Origin: Faecalibacterium duncaniae
GTDB lineage: Bacteria; Bacillota; Clostridia; Oscillospirales; Ruminococcaceae
DNA length: 64,000 bases
Direction of reading: 5' to 3'
Assembly: GCF_010509575.1 (NCBI RefSeq)
Contig: NZ_CP048437.1
Span: 1,116,001-1,180,000 of the forward strand
The stretch's first letter is position 1. Every line of letters begins with the position of its first letter. The position numbers and the translations under genes are program-made. The notes under the pieces were generated by a model. That model saw nothing but the letters and a program-made list of their open reading frames with translations. It had not been told where the DNA came from and ran no database searches. Shown one piece after another: positions 47,660 to 56,146 of this stretch.

Positions 47660-48694
47660 ATGCTGACCTATACCTATGTTTCAGAGGGGACGTTTGCCCT
47701 GATGGAAAAACCAAAGCCGGTGCTGCAGCACGAGCGGGACGCCATTGTAAAGGTGACCCTTGCCAGCATCTGCTCCAGCGACCTGCACATTAAGCACGGC
47801 AGCGTGCCCCGGGCGGTGCCCGGCATCACCGTAGGGCACGAGATGGTGGGCATCGTAGAAGAAGTGGGCAGTGCGGTGACCAATGTGAAACCCGGCGACC
47901 GGGTGACGGTGAACGTGGAGACCTTCTGCGGAGAGTGCTTCTTCTGCAAAAAGGGCTTCGTGAACAACTGCACCGATCAAAACGGCGGCTGGGCACTGGG
48001 CTGCCGCATCGACGGCGGGCAGGCGGAGTATGTCCGGGTGCCCTTTGCGGATCAGGGACTGAACAAGATCCCGGACGGCGTCACCGATCGGCAGGCGCTG
48101 CTGGTGGGCGATGTGCTGGCCACCGGCTTTTGGGCGGCACGCATTTCGGAGATCACCCCCGAGGATACCGTGCTGATCCTCGGTGCAGGGCCGACTGGCA
48201 TCTGCACGCTGCTGTGCGTCATGCTGCACAGTCCCAAGCGCATCATCGTCTGTGAAAAGGACGCAAGCCGCCTGCAGTTCATCCGTCGGCACTACCCGCA
48301 GGTGCTCACCGTGCAGCCGGAGGACTGCGCCGCCTTTGTGCGTGCCCACAGCGACCACGGCGGGGCCGATGTGGTGCTGGAGGTGGCAGGGGCAGACTCC
48401 ACCTTCCGGCTGGCATGGGAGTGTGCACGGCCCAACGCCATTGTGACGGTGGTGGCACTGTACGATAAGGCGCAGACCCTGCCGCTGCCGGAAATGTACG
48501 GCAAAAACCTCACCTTTAAGACCGGCGGCGTGGACGGCTGCGATTGTGAAGAAACGCTGCGTCTCATCGCAGAAGGCAAGATCGATACCGAACCGCTCAT
48601 CACCCACACCTACCCCCTGCGCCGGATCGCAGAGGGCTACGAGCTGTTTGAAAAGAAACGGGACGGCGTGATCAAGGTGGCAGTGGAGTGCTGA
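47660..48694 (+). CDS. Zinc-dependent alcohol/polyol dehydrogenase (MDR superfamily)
   Basis: A 344-residue enzyme. The catalytic zinc ligands are in ICSSDLH and GHEMVG, and the structural zinc loop CGECFFCKKGFVNNC is complete; the Rossmann motif is GAGPTG near residue 176. It belongs to the threonine-dehydrogenase/atypical ADH group. The ATG at 47660 follows GGAGG; an extension upstream lacks a site. Substrate not determinable. Confidence 0.88.
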   Translation: MLTYTYVSEGTFALMEKPKPVLQHERDAIVKVTLASICSSDLHIKHGSVPRAVPGITVGHEMVGIVEEVGSAVTNVKPGDRVTVNVETFCGECFFCKKGFVNNCTDQNGGWALGCRIDGGQAEYVRVPFADQGLNKIPDGVTDRQALLVGDVLATGFWAARISEITPEDTVLILGAGPTGICTLLCVMLHSPKRIIVCEKDASRLQFIRRHYPQVLTVQPEDCAAFVRAHSDHGGADVVLEVAGADSTFRLAWECARPNAIVTVVALYDKAQTLPLPEMYGKNLTFKTGGVDGCDCEETLRLIAEGKIDTEPLITHTYPLRRIAEGYELFEKKRDGVIKVAVEC

Positions 48695-48696
48695 CG

Positions 48697-48772
48697 GTGT
48701 GCGCCAAGTCACACACGCACATAAGGTGGCCCCGGAGAGCTGTAACAAGCCCTCCGGGGCCATTTTTGTTTC
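48697..48772 (+). repeat. Duplicated intergenic terminator module, copy 2
   Basis: GTGTGCGCCAA ... CGCACATAAG ... stem TGGCCCCGGAG (48727-48737) with CTCCGGGGCCA (48752-48762), loop again AACAAGCC, then TTTTTGTTTC. The stem differs from copy 1 at both arms but keeps pairing. Confidence 0.85.
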
Positions 48773-48867
48773 CCGACATCTTTTCCGCAGCGGCAGGGCG
48801 TGGTAGAATAAGGGCAGAACCGATCCACAGGTGAAAAAATCGAACTTCAGAGAGAGGAGATGTTTCT

Positions 48868-50607
48868 ATGCAGTCCGATGAACTGAAACGCCGGATCTCG
48901 GCAGGCAGAGGAGATGCTCTGGCCGATCTGGTTTTGAGAAATGCCAGAATCGTCAATGTGTTTACCGATGAGATCGACACCGCTGACATTGCCATCAGCG
49001 GAAATTCGATCGTGGGCGTGGGAACGTATCATGGCCGGAAAGAAGTTGATCTGCACGGCAAATATGTCTGCCCGGGCCTGATCGATGGGCATATCCACAT
49101 CGAAAGCTCCATGCTCTGTGGTCCGGCCTTCGAGCAGGCAGTGCTGCCCCACGGTACCACTGCGGTGGTCACAGACCCGCACGAGATCTCGAACGTTGCG
49201 GGGCTGGAAGGCTTGGATTTTATGCTGGAAACGACAAAAAATCTGACCCTTTCGGTTTATTTCATGCTGCCCTCCTGTGTTCCGGCCACGGATCTGGATG
49301 AATCCGGTGCGGTGCTGAACGCAGAACAGCTCCGGCCTTACTACGGCGATCCCCGTGTGCTGGGGCTTGCGGAACTGATGAATGCCTACGGAACGGTGCG
49401 CTGTGACCCGAAGATCCTGCAGAAGATCCGCGACTGCACCGAAGCGGGAAAGATCGTGGATGGCCATGCGCCGCTTTTGAGCGCTAAGGACCTGAATGCT
49501 TATATTGCGGCAGGCGTTCAGTCCGATCACGAGTGCTCCAACATCGAGGAAGCCATGGAAAAACTCCGGCGCGGACAATACATCATGATCCGGGAAGGAA
49601 CGGCTGCCAAAAATATGGAGGCCCTGATGCCGCTGTTCCGGGAGCCCTATTGCAGCCGCTGTATGCTGGTGACGGATGATAAGCACCCCGGTGACCTGCT
49701 GGACAGCGGACACATCGATTCCAACATCCGTAAAGCGATCCGGCTGGGCGCAGACCCGGCAGTGGCCGTCAAAATGGCAACGCTGGTCCCGGCACAGTAT
49801 TTTGGGTTCAAGCAGCGCGGTGCCGTAGCACCGGGGTACCGGGCAGATCTGGTTGTGGTTTCTGATCTGGAATCCTTTACGGTCGAACAGGTTTACAAGA
49901 ATGGCACGCTGGTGGCCGAGCACGGAAAAACGCTGAAACCCGCACCGCTTGACATCGACCGTGTGAGATTTTCCCACGTTATGGATTCCTTTGATCTGGA
50001 TGAGATCACACTGCAGGACCTGGAACTTCGGGAAAGCGGGGAGCAGGAGCGTGTCATCTGCCTGAACCGGGGCGAGCTGCTTACGGAGGAAAAAATCATC
50101 CCGTTCCAACGGCATCCGGGCAAAGCTCCCGGTGTGGACCCGGAACACAACATCGTAAAACTGGCCGTTTTTGAGCGGCATCATCACTCCGGCCATGTGG
50201 GCATTGGCTTTTTAGGAAACTTCAGCCTGAAATGCGGAGCCGTTGCATCGAGCATCGCACATGATTCCCATAACCTGATCGTGGCAGGGGACAACGATAC
50301 CGATATGATGCTGGCCGGCAACACTGTGCGGAAAAACAAAGGCGGACTTGCGTTTGTGGCAGATGGACAGGTCGTGGCAGAACTTGCGCTTCCGGTGGCC
50401 GGATTGATGAGCACCGAAAGCGCAGAGAGCGTTGCGGCGAAAATGCAGGCGCTGAACGATGCCCTCAAGGCACATGGTGTAGCGGAAGATATCGGCATCT
50501 TTATGACCCTCGCCTTCGTCAGCCTTCCGGTCATTCCCAAACTCAGACTGAATACATACGGCATCATCGATGTAGCGCAGCAGAAAGTCGTTCCGGCTGT
50601 TTTTTAA
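48868..50607 (+). CDS. ade: Adenine deaminase
   Basis: Deaminates adenine to hypoxanthine for purine salvage. The 579 residues show an amidohydrolase fold: VLRNARIVNVFTDEI, then PGLIDGHIHIESSM with the metal-binding histidines, GTTAVVTDPHEISNV, and DDKHPGDLL further on; the C-terminal ade-specific domain contains RHHHSGHVGIGFL and VAGDNDTDM. GAGAGGAGA lies upstream of the ATG. Probably monocistronic. Confidence 0.94.
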   Translation: MQSDELKRRISAGRGDALADLVLRNARIVNVFTDEIDTADIAISGNSIVGVGTYHGRKEVDLHGKYVCPGLIDGHIHIESSMLCGPAFEQAVLPHGTTAVVTDPHEISNVAGLEGLDFMLETTKNLTLSVYFMLPSCVPATDLDESGAVLNAEQLRPYYGDPRVLGLAELMNAYGTVRCDPKILQKIRDCTEAGKIVDGHAPLLSAKDLNAYIAAGVQSDHECSNIEEAMEKLRRGQYIMIREGTAAKNMEALMPLFREPYCSRCMLVTDDKHPGDLLDSGHIDSNIRKAIRLGADPAVAVKMATLVPAQYFGFKQRGAVAPGYRADLVVVSDLESFTVEQVYKNGTLVAEHGKTLKPAPLDIDRVRFSHVMDSFDLDEITLQDLELRESGEQERVICLNRGELLTEEKIIPFQRHPGKAPGVDPEHNIVKLAVFERHHHSGHVGIGFLGNFSLKCGAVASSIAHDSHNLIVAGDNDTDMMLAGNTVRKNKGGLAFVADGQVVAELALPVAGLMSTESAESVAAKMQALNDALKAHGVAEDIGIFMTLAFVSLPVIPKLRLNTYGIIDVAQQKVVPAVF

Positions 50608-50763
50608 TACGCGATAACAAAAATACTGCCGGAGACCGACCCGAATGGTCCGTCTCCGGCAACAGAACAGTTCGTTCCTACTCTTAGAAACGAGCCGCAT
50701 CAAGAGAAAAGTTGACGGAAATTCTTATTTGATAAATCGAAATTTGACGAGGAGCGTGATTGT

Positions 50764-50922
50764 ATGGGGAAAGCGATTTTAGCAATGATCGTAACCGTAA
50801 TTGTTGGGTATATAAGTGGTGCCATCTTTGCAAATTGGGTCAATGCACCAGAGTGGGGCGTTATTCTTGCTGTTGCTGTGATGGGAGCATTTATCATTTA
50901 CTTCAATGATAAGAAACAGTAA
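50764..50922 (+). CDS. Small two-helix membrane protein (52 aa)
   Basis: ATG 50764 with GAGGAG about nine bases upstream opens a 52-codon frame too short for routine ORF lists. Two hydrophobic helices (about 4-22 and 32-46) flank the loop NWVNAPEWG, and the tail is NDKKQ. No family recognised. The AT-rich codon use differs from the neighbours, hinting at a foreign origin. Confidence 0.55.
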   Translation: MGKAILAMIVTVIVGYISGAIFANWVNAPEWGVILAVAVMGAFIIYFNDKKQ

Positions 50923-50979
50923 ACAAATTCGCGTTTATCAAGGTGAACATTTAAGTGTTAAAAACGGGAGTGAAAACAA

Positions 50980-51471
50980 ATGATGACCATTGCACAGATC
51001 ATGGAAAAGATGATCGCCTTTTCCGAAGGGAATATCCATGACATCACGCACCTGAGCTGCGTGTGGACCTATGCCAAAACCATTGGTGAGCTGGAGGGGC
51101 TGGACGCAGACACGCAGTTTATTCTGGAGGTGGCGGCCATCACCCACGATATCGCCTGCCCGCTCTGCCGCAAAAAGTACGGCAACACCAATGGTAAATA
51201 TCAGGAGCAGGAGGGTGCCCCGCTGGTGCGGGAGTTCTTGGCGGATACCGGCATGACAGCAGAACAGATCGACCGTGTGGCCTATCTGGTAGGGCACCAC
51301 CATAGCCCGGCGCAGATCGACGGCATTGACTATCAAATTCTGATTGAGGCGGATTATATCGTCAATGCGTCCGAAAGCGGGTACGGTCAGCAGGCAATCC
51401 GAACCTTTATGGAACATACGATGAAAACGACAGCAGGTATCCGGCTGACGAAAACAGTGTTTGGAGTGTAA
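50980..51471 (+). CDS. HD domain phosphohydrolase
   Basis: A 163-residue protein with the HD metal-binding pattern: HDITHLSCVW (first His), AAITHDIAC (His-Asp pair), VGHHHSP and a later Asp in ILIEADYIVNA. Such small HD proteins hydrolyse nucleotides or phosphate monoesters; the substrate is unknown. GGGAG lies seven bases before ATG 50980. A degenerate NUDIX gene follows 2 bp after the stop. Confidence 0.85.
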   Translation: MMTIAQIMEKMIAFSEGNIHDITHLSCVWTYAKTIGELEGLDADTQFILEVAAITHDIACPLCRKKYGNTNGKYQEQEGAPLVREFLADTGMTAEQIDRVAYLVGHHHSPAQIDGIDYQILIEADYIVNASESGYGQQAIRTFMEHTMKTTAGIRLTKTVFGV

Positions 51472-51473
51472 AA

Positions 51474-51838
51474 ATGATTCAGAAGCATTGCTTTGAATGC
51501 GGTACGGCAAGCCCTCTTATATTCTGGTGGCTGGATATGTGAACCGCGGTGAGGCAGAAGAACACGCCGTGGTGCGGGAAGTCCGGGAAGAAACCGGGTT
51601 GGAAGTAGAGCACCTCCGGTTCAACCGTACCAAGTTTTTTGAGCCGTCTAACACGCTGATGTGCAACTTTACGGCTTTCGTCAGAACCGCAAAGGCACTG
51701 CATATCAACCACGAGGTGGACCGCTGCAAGTGGTTCACCCCACAGGAAGCCAGAGAAAACATCCGTCCCAACAGCCTTGCAGCGGAATTTTTGAATGCGT
51801 ATCTGGACGAAGTGGGGAATAAGCCGATGGAGATGTGA
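51474..51838 (+). pseudogene. NUDIX hydrolase with internal deletion
   Basis: ATG 51474 (GGAG seven bases upstream) starts MIQKHCFECGTA, the zinc-ribbon beginning of small NADH-pyrophosphatase-like NUDIX proteins. After 12 codons the sequence jumps, out of frame, to YGKPSYILVAGYVNRGEAEE, followed by an intact Nudix helix HAVVREVREETGLEV and C-terminus. About 50-60 codons (second zinc cysteines and first strands) are missing, so the gene is dead unless the distal part restarts at ATG 51497. Confidence 0.75.
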
Positions 51839-51903
51839 TTCGTGGCTGTGCCACGGGAATTTTGACGGAAAGTATGGAAAAAAGTTGGTTCGGCCTGTTT
51901 CGG

Positions 51904-51960
51904 TTGACTTTTTTATAAAGAATCGATATATTGATACTATATAGTATCAATAAGTATCAA
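51904..51960 (+). promoter_or_regulatory. Promoter with a 20-bp palindromic operator
   Basis: TTGACT 51904-51909, 17-bp spacer, TATATT 51927-51932. A perfect palindrome, TTGATACTAT (51931-51940) with ATAGTATCAA (51941-51950), overlaps the -10 box and start site, and a third half-site AGTATCAA follows at 51953-51960. This looks like a repressor site; the repressor is not evident. Confidence 0.75.
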
Positions 51961-51976
51961 CTGCGAGGTGGGCAGA

Positions 51977-52564
51977 ATGGATGGGGCACAGTTTGCCAAA
52001 ATGCTTTCAGATAAGCATTTGCTTGAACTCAATCGGATGGAATACAAGTACTCGACTGTCAGCGTCAAAGAATTTGCCGAATTGCTGCGGCAAAACTTTG
52101 CGCAGCCTCTGCCGTTGACTGATTTTTCTGGAAATAAGCTGTTTTACCTGCCGAACCTCGCGCAAATTTCAACAAATGGTATGAAGCAGTTGCTCTCTGT
52201 CCCTGTCAGTGGACAAAACTTCGGTTTGTCGGCGATGACCGAGGAAATTTATGCGACTTTTCAAATTGAAAGTATCCGCTCGACCCGCAGCAGTATCCGT
52301 TATATCCTCGATGGTTATGCCCCTCGTGATGAACAAGAAGCCCGCATCTATGGTATGAAGCGCGGACTGGAGTTTATCGCGAATCGTCAGAATACGATTA
52401 CCGAGGAGAATCTGCATCACCTATATCAGATCAGCACAGGGGATTATGCCGCCAGAGCAGTCATATTGAAAGACATCTCGCCTGAAAGTGAATTCAGGCG
52501 GGACTTTTTGTTTTTTATTGTAAAGGCTGGTTCCTGTTCTTTTGCGGAGATGGCTACACATTAA
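51977..52564 (+). pseudogene. Fic/DOC family protein, N-terminal half only
   Basis: ATG 51977 follows GAGG. Residues 1-160 resemble the Fic N-terminal domain (MTEEIYATFQIESIRSTRSS is the helix that often carries the regulatory glutamate), but the frame leaves the family near residue 160 and there is no HPFxDGNGR catalytic motif. The break coincides with a terminator-like hairpin at 52479-52509. AMPylation activity is therefore lost. Confidence 0.75.
52479..52509 (+). terminator. Terminator-like hairpin at the Fic break point
   Basis: CGCCTGAA (52479-52486) and TTCAGGCG (52493-52500) followed by GGACTTTTT. Preceded by GAAAGACATC, which also precedes the hairpin at 58132. Confidence 0.75.
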
Positions 52565-52731
52565 AGAACTTTGGCCTCATTGGCCGTCAACTGGAAGGTT
52601 GCTCCCAGCATAATATGAAAGTTATTGAGATCGCAAATGCCGTCGGATATGAAAATCAAGGCAAGTTTGCGCAGGTATTCGCAGAAACTTATAGCGTCAC
52701 CCCACTGGAATTCCGCAGTCTGTCTAAATGA
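52564..52731 (+). pseudogene. AraC-type regulator, C-terminal remnant
   Basis: In-frame sequence from about 52606 to TGA 52729-52731 reads MKVIEIANAVGYENQGKFAQ and then a tail ending TPLEFRSLSK: the second helix-turn-helix and C-terminus of an AraC regulator. No start codon or first helix-turn-helix is present. AraC proteins of this kind often sit beside siderophore uptake operons, like the one downstream at 54081, so this may be its former regulator. Confidence 0.7.
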
Positions 52732-52778
52732 ATATGGATGTGGGGGGCTGTAACTGGCCATAAGGGATAAAAGCATAT

Positions 52779-52829
52779 CCGCCAGTGTACCGTGTGATGG
52801 ATTTCACATGATACACTGGCGGCATTTTG
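52779..52829. terminator. Strong hairpin between AraC remnant and LacI gene
   Basis: CCGCCAGTGTA (52779-52789) and TACACTGGCGG (52812-52822) plus an inner TGTGA/TCACA pairing; followed by CATTTTG. It can terminate transcription from the left and possibly the convergent lacI transcript. Confidence 0.75.
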
Positions 52830-52862
52830 TATAAAGAGAACGGATGCAGCAGGCTCCTAGTA

Positions 52863-53867
52863 TCAAATCGTAAAACTGGCATTCAGCATCAGATTGGACT
52901 GACAGCGAACATGCTCGGCGGCTTTTAGTTCCCCACGAGCAAGACGAAGTGCCAGCGTAAAGCAATCTTCTGCAATTAAAGACATCGGGATTCCAATAAA
53001 AGAGATTGAGGGAATATAGTTGCTCAGGTGATTCCGGTCTTCCATTCGTCCAAAACTGAGAAGTTCGGCCTGCTGCGTAAAAATAAAGTCATTTCGAGCC
53101 AGAAGAGGGATCGCACCAAAGGCAAGAGTTGTGTTCATCGTGATCACAAGTTCCGGCTTCTCAGAAAGGTTCAGGATACGTCTTGCTGCGATAGCCCCTC
53201 CTTGATAAGAGTTTTCTGTGGAGAAACATTGCTGGAGTGAAATCGGGATTCCCTGCTGATGCAAAATAATCATTAGCTGATTCAGCGTATCATCTTCGGA
53301 ACAATCAGGCTGAACTCCGGATAGAATGACGATGTTGTGATAGTTTTTTGCGGAGATGATTTGCGCGGCCTGTCGGATGGAATCCTCTGTCTGGCAGGAT
53401 ACGCTGCAGAAATTACGACTTGTGCCATTGAAAAGAATCAACGGCAGCGTGTTTGGCAGTTTTTCCAATGCATTTCGGTCGGATTCGGATTCAGCAACAA
53501 CAATGGCTGCTGTATATGCGGAAGGTGCAAGGTTCCGGATTCGCATTTCCAATTGACCTCGTTCGTAGAGGCAGAGCAGAAGATTAAAAGGGGTGTCTGT
53601 CTGTTGAATCTGTCGTTCCATTGCAGAAGCGAAGAGGTTGACTTCTGCGCTGAGAGAGACAGATGGAAAAAACAGTGCGATGGTAAGCTGAGAAGGGGAA
53701 ATAACAGACGGCGCATTCAGCTGGTATCCCAAATCACGCGCAGCACAGAGTACTTTTTGGGCAGTTTTATCCGCAACTTTGTGCTCTTTTGCAGTTCCAT
53801 TCAAAACAAAACTGACAGTCGAGATGGAAACGCCGGCCAGTTTTGCAACATCTTTCATTACAGCCAT
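52863..53867 (-). CDS. LacI family transcriptional regulator
   Basis: 334 aa from ATG 53867 (AAGGGG ten bases upstream). The N-terminal LacI helix-turn-helix is textbook (MKDVAKLAGVSISTVSFVLNG), followed by a periplasmic-binding-like effector domain (LTIALFFPSVSLSAEVNLFASAME, AAIVVAESESD, ILFNGTSRNFCSVS). It is divergent from the siderophore uptake operon, with both promoters within 100 bp, so it may control iron uptake, an unusual job for this sugar-responsive family. Confidence 0.88.
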   Translation of the reverse strand: MAVMKDVAKLAGVSISTVSFVLNGTAKEHKVADKTAQKVLCAARDLGYQLNAPSVISPSQLTIALFFPSVSLSAEVNLFASAMERQIQQTDTPFNLLLCLYERGQLEMRIRNLAPSAYTAAIVVAESESDRNALEKLPNTLPLILFNGTSRNFCSVSCQTEDSIRQAAQIISAKNYHNIVILSGVQPDCSEDDTLNQLMIILHQQGIPISLQQCFSTENSYQGGAIAARRILNLSEKPELVITMNTTLAFGAIPLLARNDFIFTQQAELLSFGRMEDRNHLSNYIPSISFIGIPMSLIAEDCFTLALRLARGELKAAEHVRCQSNLMLNASFTI

Positions 53868-53899
53868 AAAGAAATACCCCTTTTGCAATGCTTTTTTCT

Positions 53900-53994
53900 A
53901 TTTTGCATGAAGAATTAAATTTTGTCAAGAAATTAAAATAACTTTAGCTAAAAATAAAATTTTAATTGACAGCCATCAAAAGGGAGTGTATAAT
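53900..53994. promoter_or_regulatory. Divergent promoters of lacI-type gene and siderophore operon
   Basis: Plus strand: TTGACA 53966-53971, 17-bp spacer, TATAAT 53989-53994 (perfect consensus). Minus strand: TTGACA 53923-53928, 17-bp spacer, CAAAAT 53900-53905. The AT-rich stretch between them (53929-53965) is the likely operator zone; no clear Fur box was recognised. Confidence 0.75.
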
Positions 53995-54007
53995 ATTCGC
54001 CGTTGAC

Positions 54008-54027
54008 GTTAGTTACAACTTACTAAC
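54008..54027 (+). repeat. Inverted repeat in the siderophore operon leader
   Basis: GTTAGT (54008-54013) and ACTAAC (54022-54027), 8-nt spacer, just downstream of the predicted start site. Candidate operator or RNA hairpin. Confidence 0.45.
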
Positions 54028-54080
54028 TGACGGAATGCATTTATGTTATCTGAAATGATGTTCTATTTTTGGAGGGAACT

Positions 54081-55148
54081 ATGAGAAAGATTTCGCGTCG
54101 TAATTTTCTTCTGACCGCAGGTGTGGTCAGTGCCGCCGCTTTGCTGGCCGCTTGCGGCAGCTCCACTTCCTCTGCAAGCAGTGAATCTGCTTCCGAAAGC
54201 ACGGCTTCTTCTGCGGAAAGTGCAGCTTCCAATGAAGCGGTGGAATATCCCATCACCATCCAGCATGCTTATGGCGAGACGGTCATTGAGGAGAAGCCCG
54301 AAAGCATTGTTGCAATTGCATGGGGTAATCCGGATGTGCCTCTGGCTCTGGGTGTCGTGCCCACTGGTGTTTCCAAAACAAACTTCGGCCCGGTCAACGA
54401 AGACGGCCTGCTGCCTTGGACTGCTGCCGCATTTGAAAAGCTGGGTGCATCGCCGAATGTCTTCAGTGATACGGACGGCTGGGATTATGAGGCCATCAGT
54501 GATTGCGCTCCGGACGTGATTCTGGCTGCTTACTCCGGTTTCTCCGAAGAAGAATATAATATGTTGAGCCAGATCGCTCCGACGGTTGCATATCCCAGCG
54601 TTGCATGGTCTACTACTTGGCGCGAAGAAACAATTGTAGATGCTACGGCGATGGGCATGAAGAGTGAAGGTGAAGCTCTGGTGGCTGAGACTGACGCTAT
54701 GATTCAGAAAAAGTTGGCAGAGTATCCTGCTATTGAGGGCAAGAAGGCAGCCTTCTTCTGGCTGAGTGCTTCGGATCTGAGCACATTCTATATTTACACC
54801 ACATTGGATCCGCGTGCCGCATTTCTGACGGATCTTGGAATGCCGCTGCCGGATAGTGTTGCCGCACTGGATAACGGGAAGGATTTTGCACTGACAGTCA
54901 GTGCGGAGAATGCAAATCAGTTCAGCGATGTGGAAATCATCATCACCTACGGTACAGATGAACTGCTGACCGCGCTTCAGGCTGATCCCCTGCTGAGTGA
55001 AATTTCGGCGGTGAAGAACGGTGCTGTGGTTCTGCTGGATTCCTCGGATGATCTGGCTGCTTCCAGCACACCCTCTATCCTGTCGATTCCGTATACGATT
55101 GACCGCTATCTGGAAGTCCTGAATGCTGTGGCAGAGAAAGCTGTATGA
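54081..55148 (+). CDS. Iron-siderophore ABC transporter substrate-binding lipoprotein
   Basis: 355 aa from ATG 54081 (GGAGGG upstream). The signal begins MRKISRRNFLLTAG, with a twin-arginine-like SRRNFL, and has the lipobox LLAAC with the lipid-modified Cys25, then a Ser/Ala-rich linker. The mature part is a class III binding protein (YPITIQHAYGETVIEEKPES, PDVILAAYSGFSEEEYN). It binds ferric siderophore or haem outside the cell and passes it to the FecCD permeases encoded next. Confidence 0.9.
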   Translation: MRKISRRNFLLTAGVVSAAALLAACGSSTSSASSESASESTASSAESAASNEAVEYPITIQHAYGETVIEEKPESIVAIAWGNPDVPLALGVVPTGVSKTNFGPVNEDGLLPWTAAAFEKLGASPNVFSDTDGWDYEAISDCAPDVILAAYSGFSEEEYNMLSQIAPTVAYPSVAWSTTWREETIVDATAMGMKSEGEALVAETDAMIQKKLAEYPAIEGKKAAFFWLSASDLSTFYIYTTLDPRAAFLTDLGMPLPDSVAALDNGKDFALTVSAENANQFSDVEIIITYGTDELLTALQADPLLSEISAVKNGAVVLLDSSDDLAASSTPSILSIPYTIDRYLEVLNAVAEKAV

Positions 55149-56146
55149 AGAATGGGCAGCGTGTGATTGGAATCACTCTGCTGGGTATGATCATTTTGGC
55201 AGGATGTATGCTGGCTTCCGTAGCATATGGTTCCAATCTTATTCCCATCGGGCAGGTTCTGCAGGCTCTTCAAAATCCAGATTCAGGAACTTTTGAGGCA
55301 TCGGTCGTCTGGGCTCGTATTCCGCGCACTGTGTTTGGAGTACTGGCGGGAGCCGCACTGGGCGTATCAGGTGCTCTCATGCAGGCTGTGACCCGAAACC
55401 CGATTGCTGATCCCAGTGTACTTGGAGTCAATACCGGCGCATCCCTGTTTGTCGTGATTGGAATCGCGTGGATGCACATTACATCCAGCCAGCAATATAT
55501 CTGGCTGGCCTTTGCAGGTGCGGCCTTGACTGCTGTTTTTGTCTACGGTATCGCATCGGTAGGTTATGGCGGTCCGACTTCGATCAAACTGGCATTGGCT
55601 GGCACTGCCACTGGCACGGCTCTTTCTGCCTTAGTCAACACCATTATGCTGCCGGACAGTTCTGTCATGAAAGAATTTCGCTTTTGGCAGGTCGGCAGCA
55701 TCAGTGGTACAAGCTGGGGGGAGATACGCACCATTCTGCCATATCTTCTGGTGGGTTTTGTACTAGCGGTGATATTGATTCCAGCCTTGAATGCATTGGC
55801 TTTGGGTGATGAATTGGCTGCTGGTCTGGGTGTCAATGTGCAACTGGTGCGAGCACTGGCTGCACTGGGCGGTGTGCTGTTGTGTGCAGCCACCACTGCA
55901 TTGGCAGGACCAATCGGCTTTGTAGGGTTAATGGTGCCGCACTTTGTCCGGTTGACGCTTGGTGCTGACCTTAAAACAGTAATTCCGCTTTCTGCATTAT
56001 ACGGTGCCGCCTTGCTGGTTCTCGCCGATGTGCTTGGCCGTGTTCTGGGCAGCCCTGGTGAACTGGAAGTAGGAATTGTAACGGCTGTTCTGGGAGCACC
56101 TGTCTTTATTCTTGTAGCAAAGAAAGCGAAGGTGCGCAGTTTATGA
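55145..56146 (+). CDS. FecCD-type iron-siderophore permease, subunit 1
   Basis: A 333-residue membrane protein with about nine to ten helices and the FecCD hallmarks RIPRTVFGVLAGAALGVSGALMQ and NPIADPSVLGVNTGAS, plus the ATPase-contact loop AGPIGFVGLMVPHFVR. Its ATG overlaps the stop of the binding-protein gene (ATGA). Confidence 0.92.
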   Translation: MKNGQRVIGITLLGMIILAGCMLASVAYGSNLIPIGQVLQALQNPDSGTFEASVVWARIPRTVFGVLAGAALGVSGALMQAVTRNPIADPSVLGVNTGASLFVVIGIAWMHITSSQQYIWLAFAGAALTAVFVYGIASVGYGGPTSIKLALAGTATGTALSALVNTIMLPDSSVMKEFRFWQVGSISGTSWGEIRTILPYLLVGFVLAVILIPALNALALGDELAAGLGVNVQLVRALAALGGVLLCAATTALAGPIGFVGLMVPHFVRLTLGADLKTVIPLSALYGAALLVLADVLGRVLGSPGELEVGIVTAVLGAPVFILVAKKAKVRSL

